From: Fallopia convolvulus
Lineage: Eukaryota > Streptophyta > Magnoliopsida > Caryophyllales > Polygonaceae
Reading direction: 5' to 3'
Assembly (NCBI GenBank): GCA_964016875.1
Contig: OZ024735.1
Location: 2,286,469-2,350,468 of the forward strand
Length of the DNA stretch: 64,000 nt
Part shown: positions 45,467 through 56,926 of the stretch, piece after piece
Numbering within the stretch: the stretch's first letter is position 1
Layout: each line of letters begins with the position of its first letter
Made by a program: the position numbers and the translations under genes
Notes under the pieces: generated by a model
What the model was told of the DNA's origin: nothing
Databases searched by the model: none
The model's input: only the letters and a program-made list of their open reading frames with translations

Positions 45467-46256
45467 AATGGAAGAAAAAAAAGCGTTGCTATTTTCTTAA
45501 ATAAGTAAATTATAATGATTTTTTTTCTGTTTTAAGTCATCATTTGATGTCTTGCAAACGATTTATAAAAAGATTCTTATCTATATTTTCTTTGTATCTT
45601 TTTTGATTAATTTTCTGTTTAATCTCATGAACCAAACAAATCCTTATGGTTTGATACATAATAAATTCTACATGTTCTAGGTTTGATAATAAATATTTCA
45701 TCTTTTAGGATTTTTGAAAGATTCAAGTCCTAGATTAGCATTGGATCCAAAGCTAACTCCTCTTTCTTAATAAAGTCTAAACCGGACTAGACTATGTTTG
45801 TTAAGTTATAAAAAAAACTTGTTAAAGTTGTAAAATTAGTTTTTGTAACTAGTTTTTTGTAAAAGTAGTTGTAAAAATAGTTGGAGTTTTAAGAAACTAC
45901 GTAAACATTATTTAATAATGTTCAACTAATTTATTGTAATATATAATAATTTTAAATTACACTTGGTATATAAAATAAGAATATTTGAATATTTAGAAAG
46001 CAATTATTGTTTTAATAAATAAATTGGATTAGTCTTTTTTGAAAAAAATCATTATTTTTTATTGAAAAAATTATTAAAAACCACTTGAAATAAGTGCAAA
46101 AGCTTTGAAAACTAGCTTTTGCAAAAAAAAAAAAAACTAGTTTTACAACATTTCAAGCTAGTGCATTTGGTCGATAGTTCTGCTATTAATAGGTACAAGT
46201 TGCTTATAGGCAGTGACTCTAGTATTTATTCCGCCTTGGAACGTACTTTGTAAGGG
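45467..46256. other. AT-rich stretch, possible small MITE, no gene
   Basis: No coding frame. AGTTGTAAAATTAGTTTTTG (near 45828) and AAACTAGTTTTACAACATTT (near 46134) are roughly inverted. This suggests a small MITE-like palindrome at about 45790-46160. Confidence 0.35.
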
Positions 46257-49203
46257 CTTAATGTGTGGATGTGTGGAACTTGTCTTTGCACTCATGCCTT
46301 TTCTAAGAGTTGTAAACATGTTGATGGTTTTGTTGTTTCTGGGCCTTAGTGTAAACGGGTTGTCAGTGATCCCTTTTTTTATATCCAAGGTATCCCACGA
46401 CCTTCTCTCGATAGGGATCTTGGGTTTGAAAGTGGTGGTTTGGTGGTGTCTAGTGGTGCCTCCTCTTCTTTTTCGGTCAGCCTGAAGTTACTAAATGATG
46501 TTTTAGCAGGTAAATGTCGTACAGTTAAGAGTATCCCCAAAGTCAACCGGCTTGGATTTTCTCGTTGCCTCAAAGCTGCTCTTGACAAACTTGTTGCTTC
46601 CCCTCAAGACCTTTCCTCTTGGATCCTTTTGCTTCTTCTCCCTTTATGCACTCTTATAGTTAATCGGTCTCGCCCCGATAGCAAGTCGGGGAGGAAAGGT
46701 TGTTGTCAAGTTGAAGGTATTGCACGGGCTCTTCATGTTTGGAGAGAGCCTGGTGGTCCAGAAGTCTTGGTCAAAGAGGTTCTCAAAGAGGGTGTTGGGT
46801 TCTCAAAGAACCTTGTGAAGGAGAAAGTTAGTTGGAAGAGAGAAACCGAAGACAATGTACGAGGAAGGTTAGTAATGGGCACTTCTCTGCTGCTATTAGG
46901 GTCATGACATCATCCGGGATTGCGCCCAAGGATGTTGAGACTCTGAAAGAGTTGGAGAAGAAGCACCCCCATGCTCCGTGTCCTAACCTTCCTCCCTTTT
47001 GTGCTGATGTTGTGGCGATTTCTGCCACTAAGGACGTTGTTTTGAGTAGGATTAGAAGTTTCCCTAAAGGAACGTCTTGTGGACGTGATGGTTTTCGGGC
47101 TCAACATTTTGTTGACGCGCTTGGGAAGGCCGCCATTGCGGTTGCTGATGATTTAGCCACCTCTATCACTACTATGGTTAATCTTTTACTTGCTGGGAAA
47201 CGTCCTACTGTCTTGGGTGAGTTTATTGCTAGTGCCCCGCTTACACCTTTACTCAAACCTGGGGGTGGGGTTCGATCCATTGCTGTTGGGACGGTATGGA
47301 GAAGACTTGTCTCTAAGGTTGCGGCTGTCACGGCTAGTAGGGAGGTTAGCAAGTATTTAGAGGATTTTCAGTTCGGTGTGGGTGTGCCTAATGGCAGTGA
47401 GGCTATTCTTCAAGCTGTCAACAGGTTGATTGAGGCCAAAGGAGATGTAAACAACATGTCTATGCTTTTGGTTGATTTTAGTAATGCCTTTAACCTGTTG
47501 GACCAAAGTACAATGCTTAGAGAGGTTCGACATCGTTGTCCTTCACTTTCTCCTTGGGTTGAATTCTGTTATGCGCGTCCATCGAGGTTGTATTATGATG
47601 AGTCTATTTTGTTATCTTCTCAAGGGGTTACATCCTCTTGTCCATCTGATCAACGATAAATGCAACTTGTATTTCATGGCTTGGTACCTAGATGACGGCA
47701 CCATTATTGGAGACACTTCTTTGGTGTCGGAGGTCCTTCATTTGATCATTAATGAAGGACCGGCATTAGGGTTGCATTTGAATGTTGAGAAATCTGAAAT
47801 CTTTTGGCCGAACCCAGATCCGAGGAGCTACGATCATATGCTTTTCCCTCCTGGTATTTCTCACCCATTGGATGGGGTCAAGCTTCTTGGTGGTCCTGTC
47901 AGCTTAGACACGGACTTTTGCAGTCGATAGATCGGAGACAGAGTTTCCAAAACTATTGGTTTGATGGAGGCTGTTGCTATGACCCCCATTCAGGGCTTCT
48001 TCTTCTCCGTAGCTGTGTGGGGGTAGGTCGTTTGTACTTTTCTCTTCGGACTTGTCCCCCACAGAGGCTTGGAGGTCTGCTCCTCTCACCTTTGACAATG
48101 CCTTAAGGAAGGTTCTTGAGGAGATCATTGTGGTTGGGGGTGCTGGTTTTGGTGATTGGCAATGGCGCTGTGCCACCCTACCCTTTCGGCCAGGTGGTTT
48201 TGGGGTTTATACCGCTAATGATGCTTCCATCTATGCTTTTGTTGCTTCGCGATTGCAGTCTCTTGAGCTCCAGAACAAATTGCTTCGCTTTTGTAATGCA
48301 TTGGATATAAGGCATGTTTGTGATTTAGCCTTGAACAACTTTCGAGATTTGTGCAACTTTGATCCTCTTGTTCTCTGTCGTGATGTACCAGCCCCCCCTT
48401 TTATGAAAAAATTGGCTACAGTGTACTTTGATATGGTAGAGAAGAATTTGGTGAGTCTGTACAACCCGAGTGATATGGAAAAGGCTATCCTCATTAGCAA
48501 CAGGTCAGCACACGCTTTGGATTTCTTGAGAAGCCTCCCAATTGAAGGGCTAGGACATACGATGCAACCAAAACAATCCATGTGTGTTTTGTGCTATCGC
48601 CTTGCTATTCCTATGTATCCTGCTGGTTTTACTTGCCCTTGTTGCTCTTCTAAAATCATAGATTGTTTTGGCGATCATGCTGTCCACTGTGGGAATGATA
48701 TTGGTCTTAAGTTTCGCCATAACCTAGTCCGGGATGTGTTGGGTGATATTTGTACCCAGGCTGGTATCGTTGTGCAAAAGGAGGTACCTCTTGGATTTTT
48801 GTCCGAGGAAGGTACAGATCTTTGACCTGCAGATCTTCTGGTTTACTCTTGGGATAGAGGGAGAAACGTTTGCTTAGATGTCACATATGTCTCTCCGTTT
48901 GCCGGGGCTGGTGTTGATGCTTTTGTTCATGGAGTTGCTGTTTCTAACGCTGTTGCGCGGAAGAAAAAGAAGTATGAGTTGAAGTGCACAGATAATGGAT
49001 ATGGTTTTATTGCTTTCGCCACCTCTACTTTTGGAGATCTAGGGAGCGATGCCCTTGAGTTTTTGTCTCGGGTCACACGGACTGCTCATAGCAACACGGC
49101 TAACACTAATATTCGTTCCTTTATTTTTCAGCGCTTGTGCTTTGCCTTGAATAAGGGTGTCGGAGCCCAATTAGTTGCTAGGCTCCCATCCAACTTTATG
49201 TAA
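46257..49203 (+). pseudogene. RT with zinc fingers and RLE-like C-terminus
   Basis: One long homologous reading spread over several frames. An N-terminal zinc-finger-like stretch (WMCGTCLCTHAFSKSCKH) lies near 46275-46330. A helical region (RLGFSRCLKAALDKLVASP) follows near 46550. RT spans about 46900-47900, with LKPGGGVRSIAVGTVWRRLVSK, motif A LLVDFSNAFNLLD and catalytic WYLDDGTIIGD. Motif B is missing. A second Cys/His cluster comes next (CVLCYRL, then CPCC, then GDHAVHCGNDIGLKFRHN, 48581-48725). The C-terminal domain (PADLLVYSWDRG, CLDVTYVSPF, KKKKYELK) resembles the restriction-like endonuclease of R2-type retroelements. An in-frame TGA at 48823-48825 and several frameshifts mark it as dead. 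It is not L1-like. Confidence 0.75.
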
Positions 49204-50021
49204 TCCTTTTTTATGGTAATTGATTTCTGTTGTTTTACAAATAATTGCTAGTTTTTTTTGCGTTAAACAACCAACATTTAATTTATACTAGTTGGCACAG
49301 TTAGTTGGAAAACTCCAAATAATTTTTTATATTTAACAATTACACCCTTAGACTAACCAAGTCCTTGAACCAGCTAGATAGTAACTCATCATATATGTAC
49401 CATGCATTCTTGTGGATGAGAATGAGCATCTCATAGTTTTATATAATTGCATTAACGAAAAGTTTTTGACCAATTTCATCAGCAACATGTTTTTTTTAAA
49501 TATTGTCCAAATAAGTGTCTTTTAGTGTTAGAATACACATTGATTCTGACATGGAAAAATTAAGACTAAACATACCTATTAGATAATTATAGTATTACTC
49601 TTTCAATTGTCAATTGGTTTTAAGATTGAATCTCACTGGACTTATGTTGGGCTTACATACACACGACTTCCCTTTTATGACCCACAGACTTTCACATTGA
49701 GAACCAAAATCATATATGATATGATTAGCTCAATTTTGGAAGGATATTTATGTCCAAACACCATTAGTGCATGGTGGTTGGATAGGAAATTTCCATAATT
49801 TACAAAACAATTCCCATGAATTACCTCCTAATATATGTGCTTGGTTGAACAAAAATTGACTAAAAATCAATGGAAGTTAAATTCCTAAGATTTCCAATTC
49901 TTGCAAAATGGAGGAATTAAAAATATCATGTTCATGTAGGGGGTTGGTAAGATCTATTTTCGCCCTTTTATTTTAAATATTTTTTCTTTCATATTTCATT
50001 AATTACAAAATATCTAATTTA
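49204..50021. other. AT-rich spacer, no gene seen
   Basis: It runs between the RT pseudogene and copia no. 3. I see no domains, repeats or RNA genes. Confidence 0.5.
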
Positions 50022-50931
50022 TGTTGGTGATTTGTGTAAGTCATCAATCCATTTGGTGTGAGTCATGAATGGATAAGTGTGGGAATTACTATGGGTTTAG
50101 TCTTGGGGTGTGCGGGAGGTACGGCCTAGTGATCGGCCTAATGGTATTTCCAAGGGTTGAAAGAGTTGGTGGAATCATGGTGGCATCGATGCAAGGACGC
50201 TAGAGGCGCGCCTTGATCAATAGAACCGAATTTGAGGTTCTCGGCCTAGGGCTGGCCACGGTGCGGGGCTGACTCGAACCTTGATTTCGGCGAGCACATG
50301 CGGCGGCATGGCACGCCGAGACGCACCAGCGGACGCGCGCCAAGTGCCAAGGCACTAGTGCAGGCGCGTCGATGCAGCCACGCAAACGCGCGACAGCCGC
50401 GGTAAGCCAAGGCGCGCCTAGGACGCTGTTTTGGTTGACTTGCGTGTGTGGCTTTATCCATTCAATGAATTGGCTATGTTATGATTCCTACATTGAGAAA
50501 TGAAGCTCAAGGACTATGTGACAAAATTTGAGAGCTAACCAAAGCTTGGAACATCGGTTTTAAGCTAGATCAAGTTAGGAGCTGTTTTTGGTTTTAGCTT
50601 GATTTAAGCTAGGACGTTGACCTTTTGGCTTTGCGAAAGCTTTGCCTAGCTTCGTAGAGACTAGATGCACATTTCATGTCTCGAGAGTGTGGGCACGACA
50701 ATCTAGCTCGAAGCTAGCTCCCCTCCATATTGGGTCGCGCGCGCCTATGGGCCTTTTTGGGCTTTTGCCTTGAGTTTTGGATAAGGATGGATTTGAAATT
50801 TGAAAAGTTGTTAAGGGAAGTTACAAAGTTGGTTATAACTAACTCCCTAATTTTCCTCCTTATTTCTCTCCTTAATTTTCTCAACAAATTAACTACCAAT
50901 TTCTCTTTCCATAACCGCCCATCCTCTTGCC

Positions 50932-50940
50932 TATAAATAG
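50932..50940 (+). promoter_or_regulatory. TATA box of copia no. 3 LTR
   Basis: TATAAATAG is in the LTR about 600 bp before gag, followed by CT-rich sequence and the likely transcript start. Confidence 0.65.
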
Positions 50941-51307
50941 AGGTTGGACGCCTCTCTCTTGGGAGGTTCAAGAGTTCGAGAATTCATTCTATAGAGAGGC
51001 TTCGTGAGTTCCAAATAAAATCACGAGAATTGTGTTTGAGTGTTCTACATCAAATCAGAAGACACTTATTGAAGAACGAGGTGCGTATATATGCAATGAT
51101 GATACATGCTTGCCACATGATCATTGTATAGCAATGTTTTATCTCACAATGTTATTGTGGTTATACCCTTAGCATATTAATAGGGGCAATTAGCGTTGAA
51201 TGAAAGCGAGATCTCATCTCGTGACTCGTTGTCATATCAAGTCAAGTCATGTTATTTATGTTTTCGAAGTTTTAACTTGTGTTTTAACATAAACTAACAT
51301 TATTCGG

Positions 51308-51415
51308 CGGTGATTACCCTTGTGGTCTACACCCAATGAGATTACCTTCGGGTCTACTCACGAGATTACCCTTTGGGGTCTACTTAATCGTCTTGATTAC
51401 CCTTCGGGGTCTACA
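51308..51415 (+). repeat. Four-copy short repeat in LTR
   Basis: GATTACCCTTCGGGGTCTAC and variants occur four times, about 25-36 bp apart. Confidence 0.85.
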
Positions 51416-51524
51416 AGAGCTGAATCTAACCTTCAACTAACAACACTAACTAAAACTAACAATCTTCAAAATTAATTTATTGTTTTAGTTTTTGTTATTT
51501 TTATGACTTGCAAGGTGTTTGATA

Positions 51525-52703
51525 ATGGCAAAAATGAGTGAATCATCGATTAAGGAGATGGCATCTAAGTTTGTGAAACTTGAAAAGTTTGAGGGGATGG
51601 ATTTCCCCCGATGGCAAAAGAAGATGCATTTCTTGCTTACTTCTTTGAAAGTGGTGTATGTGCTTACAACACCATGCCCAGAGATACCACCCCCCATACC
51701 GGATGTGGTCGAGAATGAGACCGAGGAACAAAGCCAACAAAGGCAAGCCATAGCACTTGAACATAGGCGTTATGGGAAATGGGAGAACGACGACTACATA
51801 TGTCGTGGTCATATCTTAAATGGTATGGCGGACTCCTTCTTTGATGTGTATCAAAACTATGAGTCCGCTCGTGGTTTGTGGGAGGCACTCGAAGGGAAAT
51901 ACTTGGCCGAAGATGCTTCGTCCAAGAAATTCCTAGTTTCTAACTTCAACAATTATAAGATGGTGGAGTCTAGACCGGTGATGGATCAATACCATGAATT
52001 GGTACGCATATTGGGTCAACTTACCCAACATGGAATTGCTATGGACGAGAATTACGCCGTCTCATCCATAGTGGATAAATTGCCTCCTTCATGGAAAGAG
52101 GCAAAACATCTTCTCAAACATTCCAAGGAGGACATGAATCTTGTCCAACTTGGCTCCCATCTTCGGATTGAGGAGGAGTTCAAAATGAACGATAAAGGGA
52201 AGAAGAATGAGGACAAGACCGCCCATTCGGTTAATACCATAGAGGCGGCTAAACGCAAGGGCAAGGGCGCCAAGTGGTCCAAGCGGTCCAAGGGTGGTAA
52301 AATAAGCAAAGGCGAGATGTGTGTCTCCAAGGAAAAGCCAAAGGGGACATGCTGGAATTGTGGCAAGGTTGGTCACATGAAACGGGATTGCGAAGCCAAA
52401 CCCATGCGCAAAGACAAGGGCATGCCTACGCCTAAGTCGGGCTCGGGTGCAAGCCACGAGCAAGGTAATCCAATGCAATTTGGTTTATCTAAAAATGATT
52501 CATTGTTTAGTGTATCTAAAATTGATGAATGTCTTGTCTTGAAGGATGAGAATCTAAATTGGTGGCTTGACTCGGGAGCCACCACCCATGTGTGCATGGA
52601 CAAAAGATGGTTCAAGGAGACGTGCTTCTACACTTTACAAGTGGGAAGGAACTTATTCTACATAATGTATTATATGCACCCAACATTAGAAAGAATGTTG
52701 TAA
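51525..52703 (+). pseudogene. Copia no. 3 Gag and protease start
   Basis: The start is probably ATG 51525 (MAKMSESSIKEMASKF) or a nearby Met. Gag of UBN2 type follows (FEGMDFPRWQKKMHFLLTSL, ICRGHILNGMADSFFDVYQNYESARGLWEALEGKY). A Lys-rich basic patch and an intact knuckle CWNCGKVGHMKRDC (near 52350-52392) come next. The protease motif WWLDSGATTHVC near 52560-52595 is intact. A frameshift near 52610-52630 ends the frame, and the rest continues at 52592-52777. About 390 codons are open. Confidence 0.88.
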
Positions 52704-53292
52704 GTGGTGGTGTATTGAATAAGTTAGGATATCGATTGGTCTTCGAGGCCGGTCGTCTTGTTATAAGTAGGGCATGAATATTTGTAGGCTTCGGCCACTA
52801 TAAGAACAATATGTTCCTACTTAATGTAATCAATAATAATAAAGTTGAGTATGATTACATGGTGGTGTCAAATGATTCGGTTTATGATCTATGGCACGCG
52901 AGGTTAGGGCATGTCCACATGAGGCGCATGTTGGAAATGGCAAAGGATCAAGTTATTCCTAACTTTGAACCTACAAAAGAAAAGTGCAAAAATTGCTTGC
53001 TAACCAAGATAACAAGGCTTCCTTTCAAGAGAATTGAAAGAGAGGAAGGAGTCCTAGGGCTAGTCCATTCGGACTTGGGGGATTTGCATGCAACGCCATC
53101 GTTGGGTCAAAAGCGTTATTACATAACGTTTATTGATGACTACTCAAGGTATTACTATATCTATCTTGTTCATTCTAAGAGTGAGGCACTTGATAGATTC
53201 AAGGCATATAAAACCGAGGTAGAATTGCAAACCGGGAATAAGATCAAAAGACTACGAACCGATCGTGGTGGTGAGTATATGGACAAGGAGTA
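52592..53292 (+). pseudogene. Copia no. 3 protease end and integrase start
   Basis: 52592-52777 finishes protease (LILHNVLYAPNIRKNVVSG). After a stop at 52775-52777, 52811 onward gives the HHCC finger (LWHARLGHVHMRRM, CKNCLLTKITRLPF) and core blocks GLVHSDLG, YYITFIDDYSRYYYIYL and IKRLRTDRGGEYMDKEY. The third catalytic residue is absent because the Athila-type LTR starts at 53293. Confidence 0.88.
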
Positions 53293-54811
53293 TGATATTC
53301 ATGTTTTTGGTCTAGTTTTTAGTGTGTTTTCTTAGTTTATTAGGTTTAGTTTTAGTAGTTTTAGAGTTAGTTTTTGTGTGTTTTTGGATGAGTTTGCATA
53401 TTTTGTGAAACGTATGGAAGCTACTCCGTTTTGTGTCCTTTTGTAGGTTTTGAGCGGGAAAGAGCGCTTTTTGGAGTGAATTGGAGTACTATGGTGAAGG
53501 ACGGAAGAATATGAAGATAAGGAAGTCGAAGTCCAGGCTTTTAGAGTTGAAGAGTTGAAGAAGAGCAAATCCAGACTCGTTAACGAGGTTGTGAAGGGTC
53601 GTTAACGAGGCTTGGAGATAGAATTTTTCGAGAGATCTTTGTGATGTCTACTGACCCTGTGCGGAAATCTATCTTGTTAATTCCGTGTCGGTGGGGTTTT
53701 TAATGAGTCTTAGGGTTATTATATTTTATGTTTTATATCTTGTTATCTTTCTAGATTATCTTTCTATCTTTTTAGAGTTAGTTTCTATCTTTTAGGTAAG
53801 TTTTTATCTTCTAGCTTTTTTTATTAGATAGCTTTATTAGTATAAATATCCTTCTTTTCTAGCTTAGAAAAGGGGGGGGGGGAGACAGAGACGATTTTTA
53901 GGAGAGCCGACGCGAGAGAAGTCGAGTGGGAAGATCATCGAGCCAAGGTCGATCGAGAGAGAAGCTTGGGTCGTTAATCGGTTTGTTTGTTCGTTATTGT
54001 CTTGTTTGTTTTCGGTTTCTTCGAGATATTTTAAGACGATATTTTTCCTATTAATTTCAAGTAAGTTTGTTTTGATTTCAATGTTTTCTCTTATTGAAGT
54101 TGTTTGTTTTGTTACTATGAGTAGTGAGTAGTTTTCTTATCTAGGGTCGGGGTTGAAACCCGGCATAAGTTATGCATGGTTGATGAGTAAGTTGATGTGT
54201 TGAATGCCTTTTATCTAATTTTGAATTGCATCTTATGTTTATGCCTAGATGATAATCGAGGTAATTTGAGTTCTTAACTTGATCGAAAGAGGAAGTTATT
54301 AACTTGAATGTTAATGTTGTTCGATAACGAAAGTTTCGAGCTTTGGATCCAAAACAAGTGATTGAGTGAATTAATTTATGAGAGTTGATTGATTTGCTTA
54401 CTAATCAACGAAAGTTGATGAATTTATCTTTTTAAAGGCATGATCTGTATCTTCTTACGAGTTTGTATGCATAACTATGTTGTGGTAACCCTTGTCCTAG
54501 GTTTTATTTCTTAATTGAGTTTGTTTTCGGTATACTCGTTATTCAGCTTCGTTGCTTCGGTACCGAACTTGTTCATAGGTCGTTAGTGTGTGCATTCGTA
54601 GAGTCATCCAGGTTCGTTAACGACCCTGACAAAGTCGTTAACGAGGTTGGTCGTAGGTGTTCTGTGTTGTTTTGCTTTGTTTTATTTCTAGTAGTTTGAT
54701 AGACAAACAATCGTGCTTCCCGTGGAACGATCATGACTTCGCTATACTCAGCGGAGTCCTGACTTATAAATTTATTTGTTGTCCAGTTAGTCAAGAATAC
54801 ACCTGTCAACA
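53293..54811 (+). repeat. 5' LTR of Athila-type element
   Basis: It begins TGATATTCATG and ends near TGTCAACA, with the primer site three bases later. It contains two pairs of TCGTTAACGA (53577/53599 and 54614/54635) and a run of 13 G near 53871-53883. TATAAATA at 53842-53849 is a likely promoter box. Confidence 0.85.
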
Positions 54812-54814
54812 AAT

Positions 54815-54832
54815 TGGCGTCGTTGCCGGGGA
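54815..54832 (+). promoter_or_regulatory. Primer binding site, tRNA-Asp type
   Basis: TGGCGTCGTTGCCGGGGA follows the LTR, close to the tRNA-Asp complement common to Athila elements with one mismatch. Confidence 0.85.
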
Positions 54833-55023
54833 AGCAACAATGTTCGTTTGTTTATCTGTGGGTCTGGGACTAGCCCGACCCCGTTTTTGTTTTTAATTTT
54901 TGTTTTCTTTGTCTGTTTTCTCAACGTATGCCAGCTGGACGTTGAAGGCTCGAATTTGATAACGCCAGTTATTATTCAGAACCTGAACGATCCTTGCACC
55001 GTAGACGCCGAGAGAATCGAGCC

Positions 55024-56044
55024 ATGGCTACACCCGAGGAGATGACTCGTCAGATGGCCGAACTCCAGAGGCAAATGGAGGCGTTAAAAAATGAAAAGAG
55101 GCCGCTGCTACCGAGGCAGAACGTCAACGAGTCAACAATGCTCGTCTATAGGAAGAGCTGAATGCCTATCCGAGGAATGCCAAGCAATACATGCATCCAG
55201 AACTGAGGGTGCCAGAATCTCCAATTGTGCTTCCGGAGATAGAGAAAACCTTTGGGATTAAGTCTCAATTTATATCCTTGATTAAACGGGCTCAGTTTGA
55301 AGGGAAACCTACTGAGTGCCCTATGGAACATATTAGAAATTTTCTTGATTTATGTGACACCATAGCTGCCGAAGGTGTCTCACTTGAATATATTCTATTA
55401 TAAGCTTTTAGATGGTCTCTTACTGGAAAGGCCCTGAGCTGGTTGGAGAGCTTACCTCCTAACTCTATCAGGACTTGGAAGAATTTGTATGATCAATTCG
55501 TTACAAAATTTTTCCCTCCTGCCAAGACAACGGAGTTGAAAAAGCACATCACCTCCTATCACCAGCTGCCTAATGAGACTTTGGTTGAAACATGGGAAAG
55601 ATTTAAGGAGATGCTTAGACAATGCCCTATAAGGAGATGCTTAGACAATGCCCTACTCATGGGCAACATTTATATGTGCTCCAAGAAATCTTTTTCCAGG
55701 GTATTAATGAAGAAACGAAGAGCCGCATCAACACGCATACAGCATGCGGTTTTATAGAGATGGAACCAACAGCTGCATGGGAATTGTTGGACAAGCTGTC
55801 TAACTATGATTCCATGTATGGTACCCAACAATCTCCCCAACCCCAGAAGCGTCTCTACATGCCTAACAAGGAAGATGTTGACCCCGATGTCAAAAATCAA
55901 TTTCTACAAGACGAGGTCAACCGCCTGAAAAAGCAGGTAAGTTTTCTGAAATCCTCTCAATCTTGTCAAGAGTGTGGCTCTTCTACCCATATTACTTCTG
56001 CTTGCACTAACATAGAATAGGTAAGAGCCGCTGAGACATATGCT
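55024..56044 (+). pseudogene. Athila-type Gag
   Basis: ATG 55024 starts a coiled stretch (MTRQMAELQRQMEALKNEK). A frameshift near 55096 follows, then a TAG at about 55149-55151. The Gag core (FGIKSQFISLIKRAQFEGKP, PMEHIRNFLDLCDTI, SWLESLPPNSIRTWKNLYDQF, KFFPPAKTTELKKHI) comes next. A 26-bp tandem duplication at 55605-55656 causes a second frameshift. Gag ends with the knuckle CQECGSSTHITSAC (about 55964-56005), with all four ligands, and a TAG at 56018-56020. Confidence 0.88.
55605..55656 (+). repeat. 26-bp tandem duplication in gag
   Basis: The units 55605-55630 and 55631-55656 differ at only the last base. The length is not a multiple of three, so it shifts the frame. Confidence 0.9.
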
Positions 56045-56047
56045 GAA

Positions 56048-56926
56048 GTGAATTATATGAGAGGCCCATACAGGAACCAGCCTAGTAATTTTGACAAGTC
56101 AAACAATTATCCAGCGTGGGGCAACCAAAACCCGAATCCCAACTATACAGCGCCCCCTCCGAATAGACGACCTGCACTGTATCGACCTCCAGGCTATCAA
56201 GAGCCACCATCATGGGTACAAGGGCTACAAGAAGTCATCAACGGAGTTCAAGCCAACCTAAATAACCAACTAAAAAGATGGGGAGAGTTCGATGTGTGGA
56301 AGAGAATTGTCGACTCCCAACTAGGAAACCTTGTTGCACAGATTCCAAGACCACAAGGGCAACTCCCGGGCCGTCCCGAGAAGAACCTGAATGGACAAAT
56401 AGCAGCGGTACACCTTAGGAGAGGAAAGACACTACTGGAGCGTGTCCAAGCTAAGGACAAGGGCCCTACGACCGAAGAGGACGCCACGGTTCAGCTCGGT
56501 AACGAGCCAGCGAGAGCAAGTATCGAATTGGAACACCATGGTGACGAGGCTCCCAGGGCCGTCAACGACCCAAATCCAGGTAAGTTTCCTGATTCGAGCC
56601 CCTCTCTCAATCCCAGGCTAGTTAACGACCCCATCAGGGTCGATAAAGATCCGCCGAGAGCATCTAACGACCCTAGTGCCGACCCGGTAGTACCACCTCT
56701 CGAGCCCGACTTGGTTCCGACAATGGTGAAATATCTTCCTTTTCCTATTAAGAAATCAAAGGACTCTACTGAGAGTAAGTTCAAGCGTTTCGTAAAAATT
56801 CTCCAAGGCATTAATATTGCCATCCCATTCGCTGAGGCCCTAAGCGAAATGCCGGCTTACACGAAAATTTTGAAAGATATTCTTAGCAGGAAACAATCCA
56901 TCACAGAGCTGCAAGACGAGGTCTGA
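56048..56926 (+). pseudogene. Gag-protease linker with palindrome cluster
   Basis: The frame is Pro/Asn-rich at first (YRNQPSNFDKSNNYPAWGNQ) and then acidic. From 56496 to 56670 it includes seven degenerate copies of the 21-bp unit, read as NDP/NEP/RVD-like repeats (for example LVNDPIRVDKDPPRASNDPS). It ends in TGA 56924-56926, before the protease. Confidence 0.8.

Larger units (their letters stand above)
50022..51457 (+). repeat. 5' LTR of copia no. 3 (end approximate)
   Basis: The start is TGTTGG. The end is taken as AAACTAACA at about 51457. TATAAATAG at 50932-50940 is a good promoter box. A GC-rich segment is at 50240-50430. The other LTR is not in the window, so the end is not confirmed. 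Confidence 0.6.
50022..53292 (+). mobile_element. Ty1/copia no. 3, 5' part, cut by Athila-type element
   Basis: The LTR begins TGTTGGTGATTTGTG at 50022. A gag-pol with clear copia order starts near 51525 and is cut within the integrase core at 53292, where the Athila-type LTR begins. The rest of the element should lie beyond the window, after that insertion. Gag is largely open, with a full-length zinc knuckle and intact protease motif, so this copy is less decayed than the other two copias. Confidence 0.88.

Noticed and set aside
46832..47659. The long open frame as a host gene
   Set aside because: It is the middle of a reverse transcriptase that continues in other frames on both sides.
50200..50461. 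Minus-strand frames in GC-rich sequence
   Set aside because: They lie within the copia no. 3 LTR. GC-rich composition lowers stop frequency.
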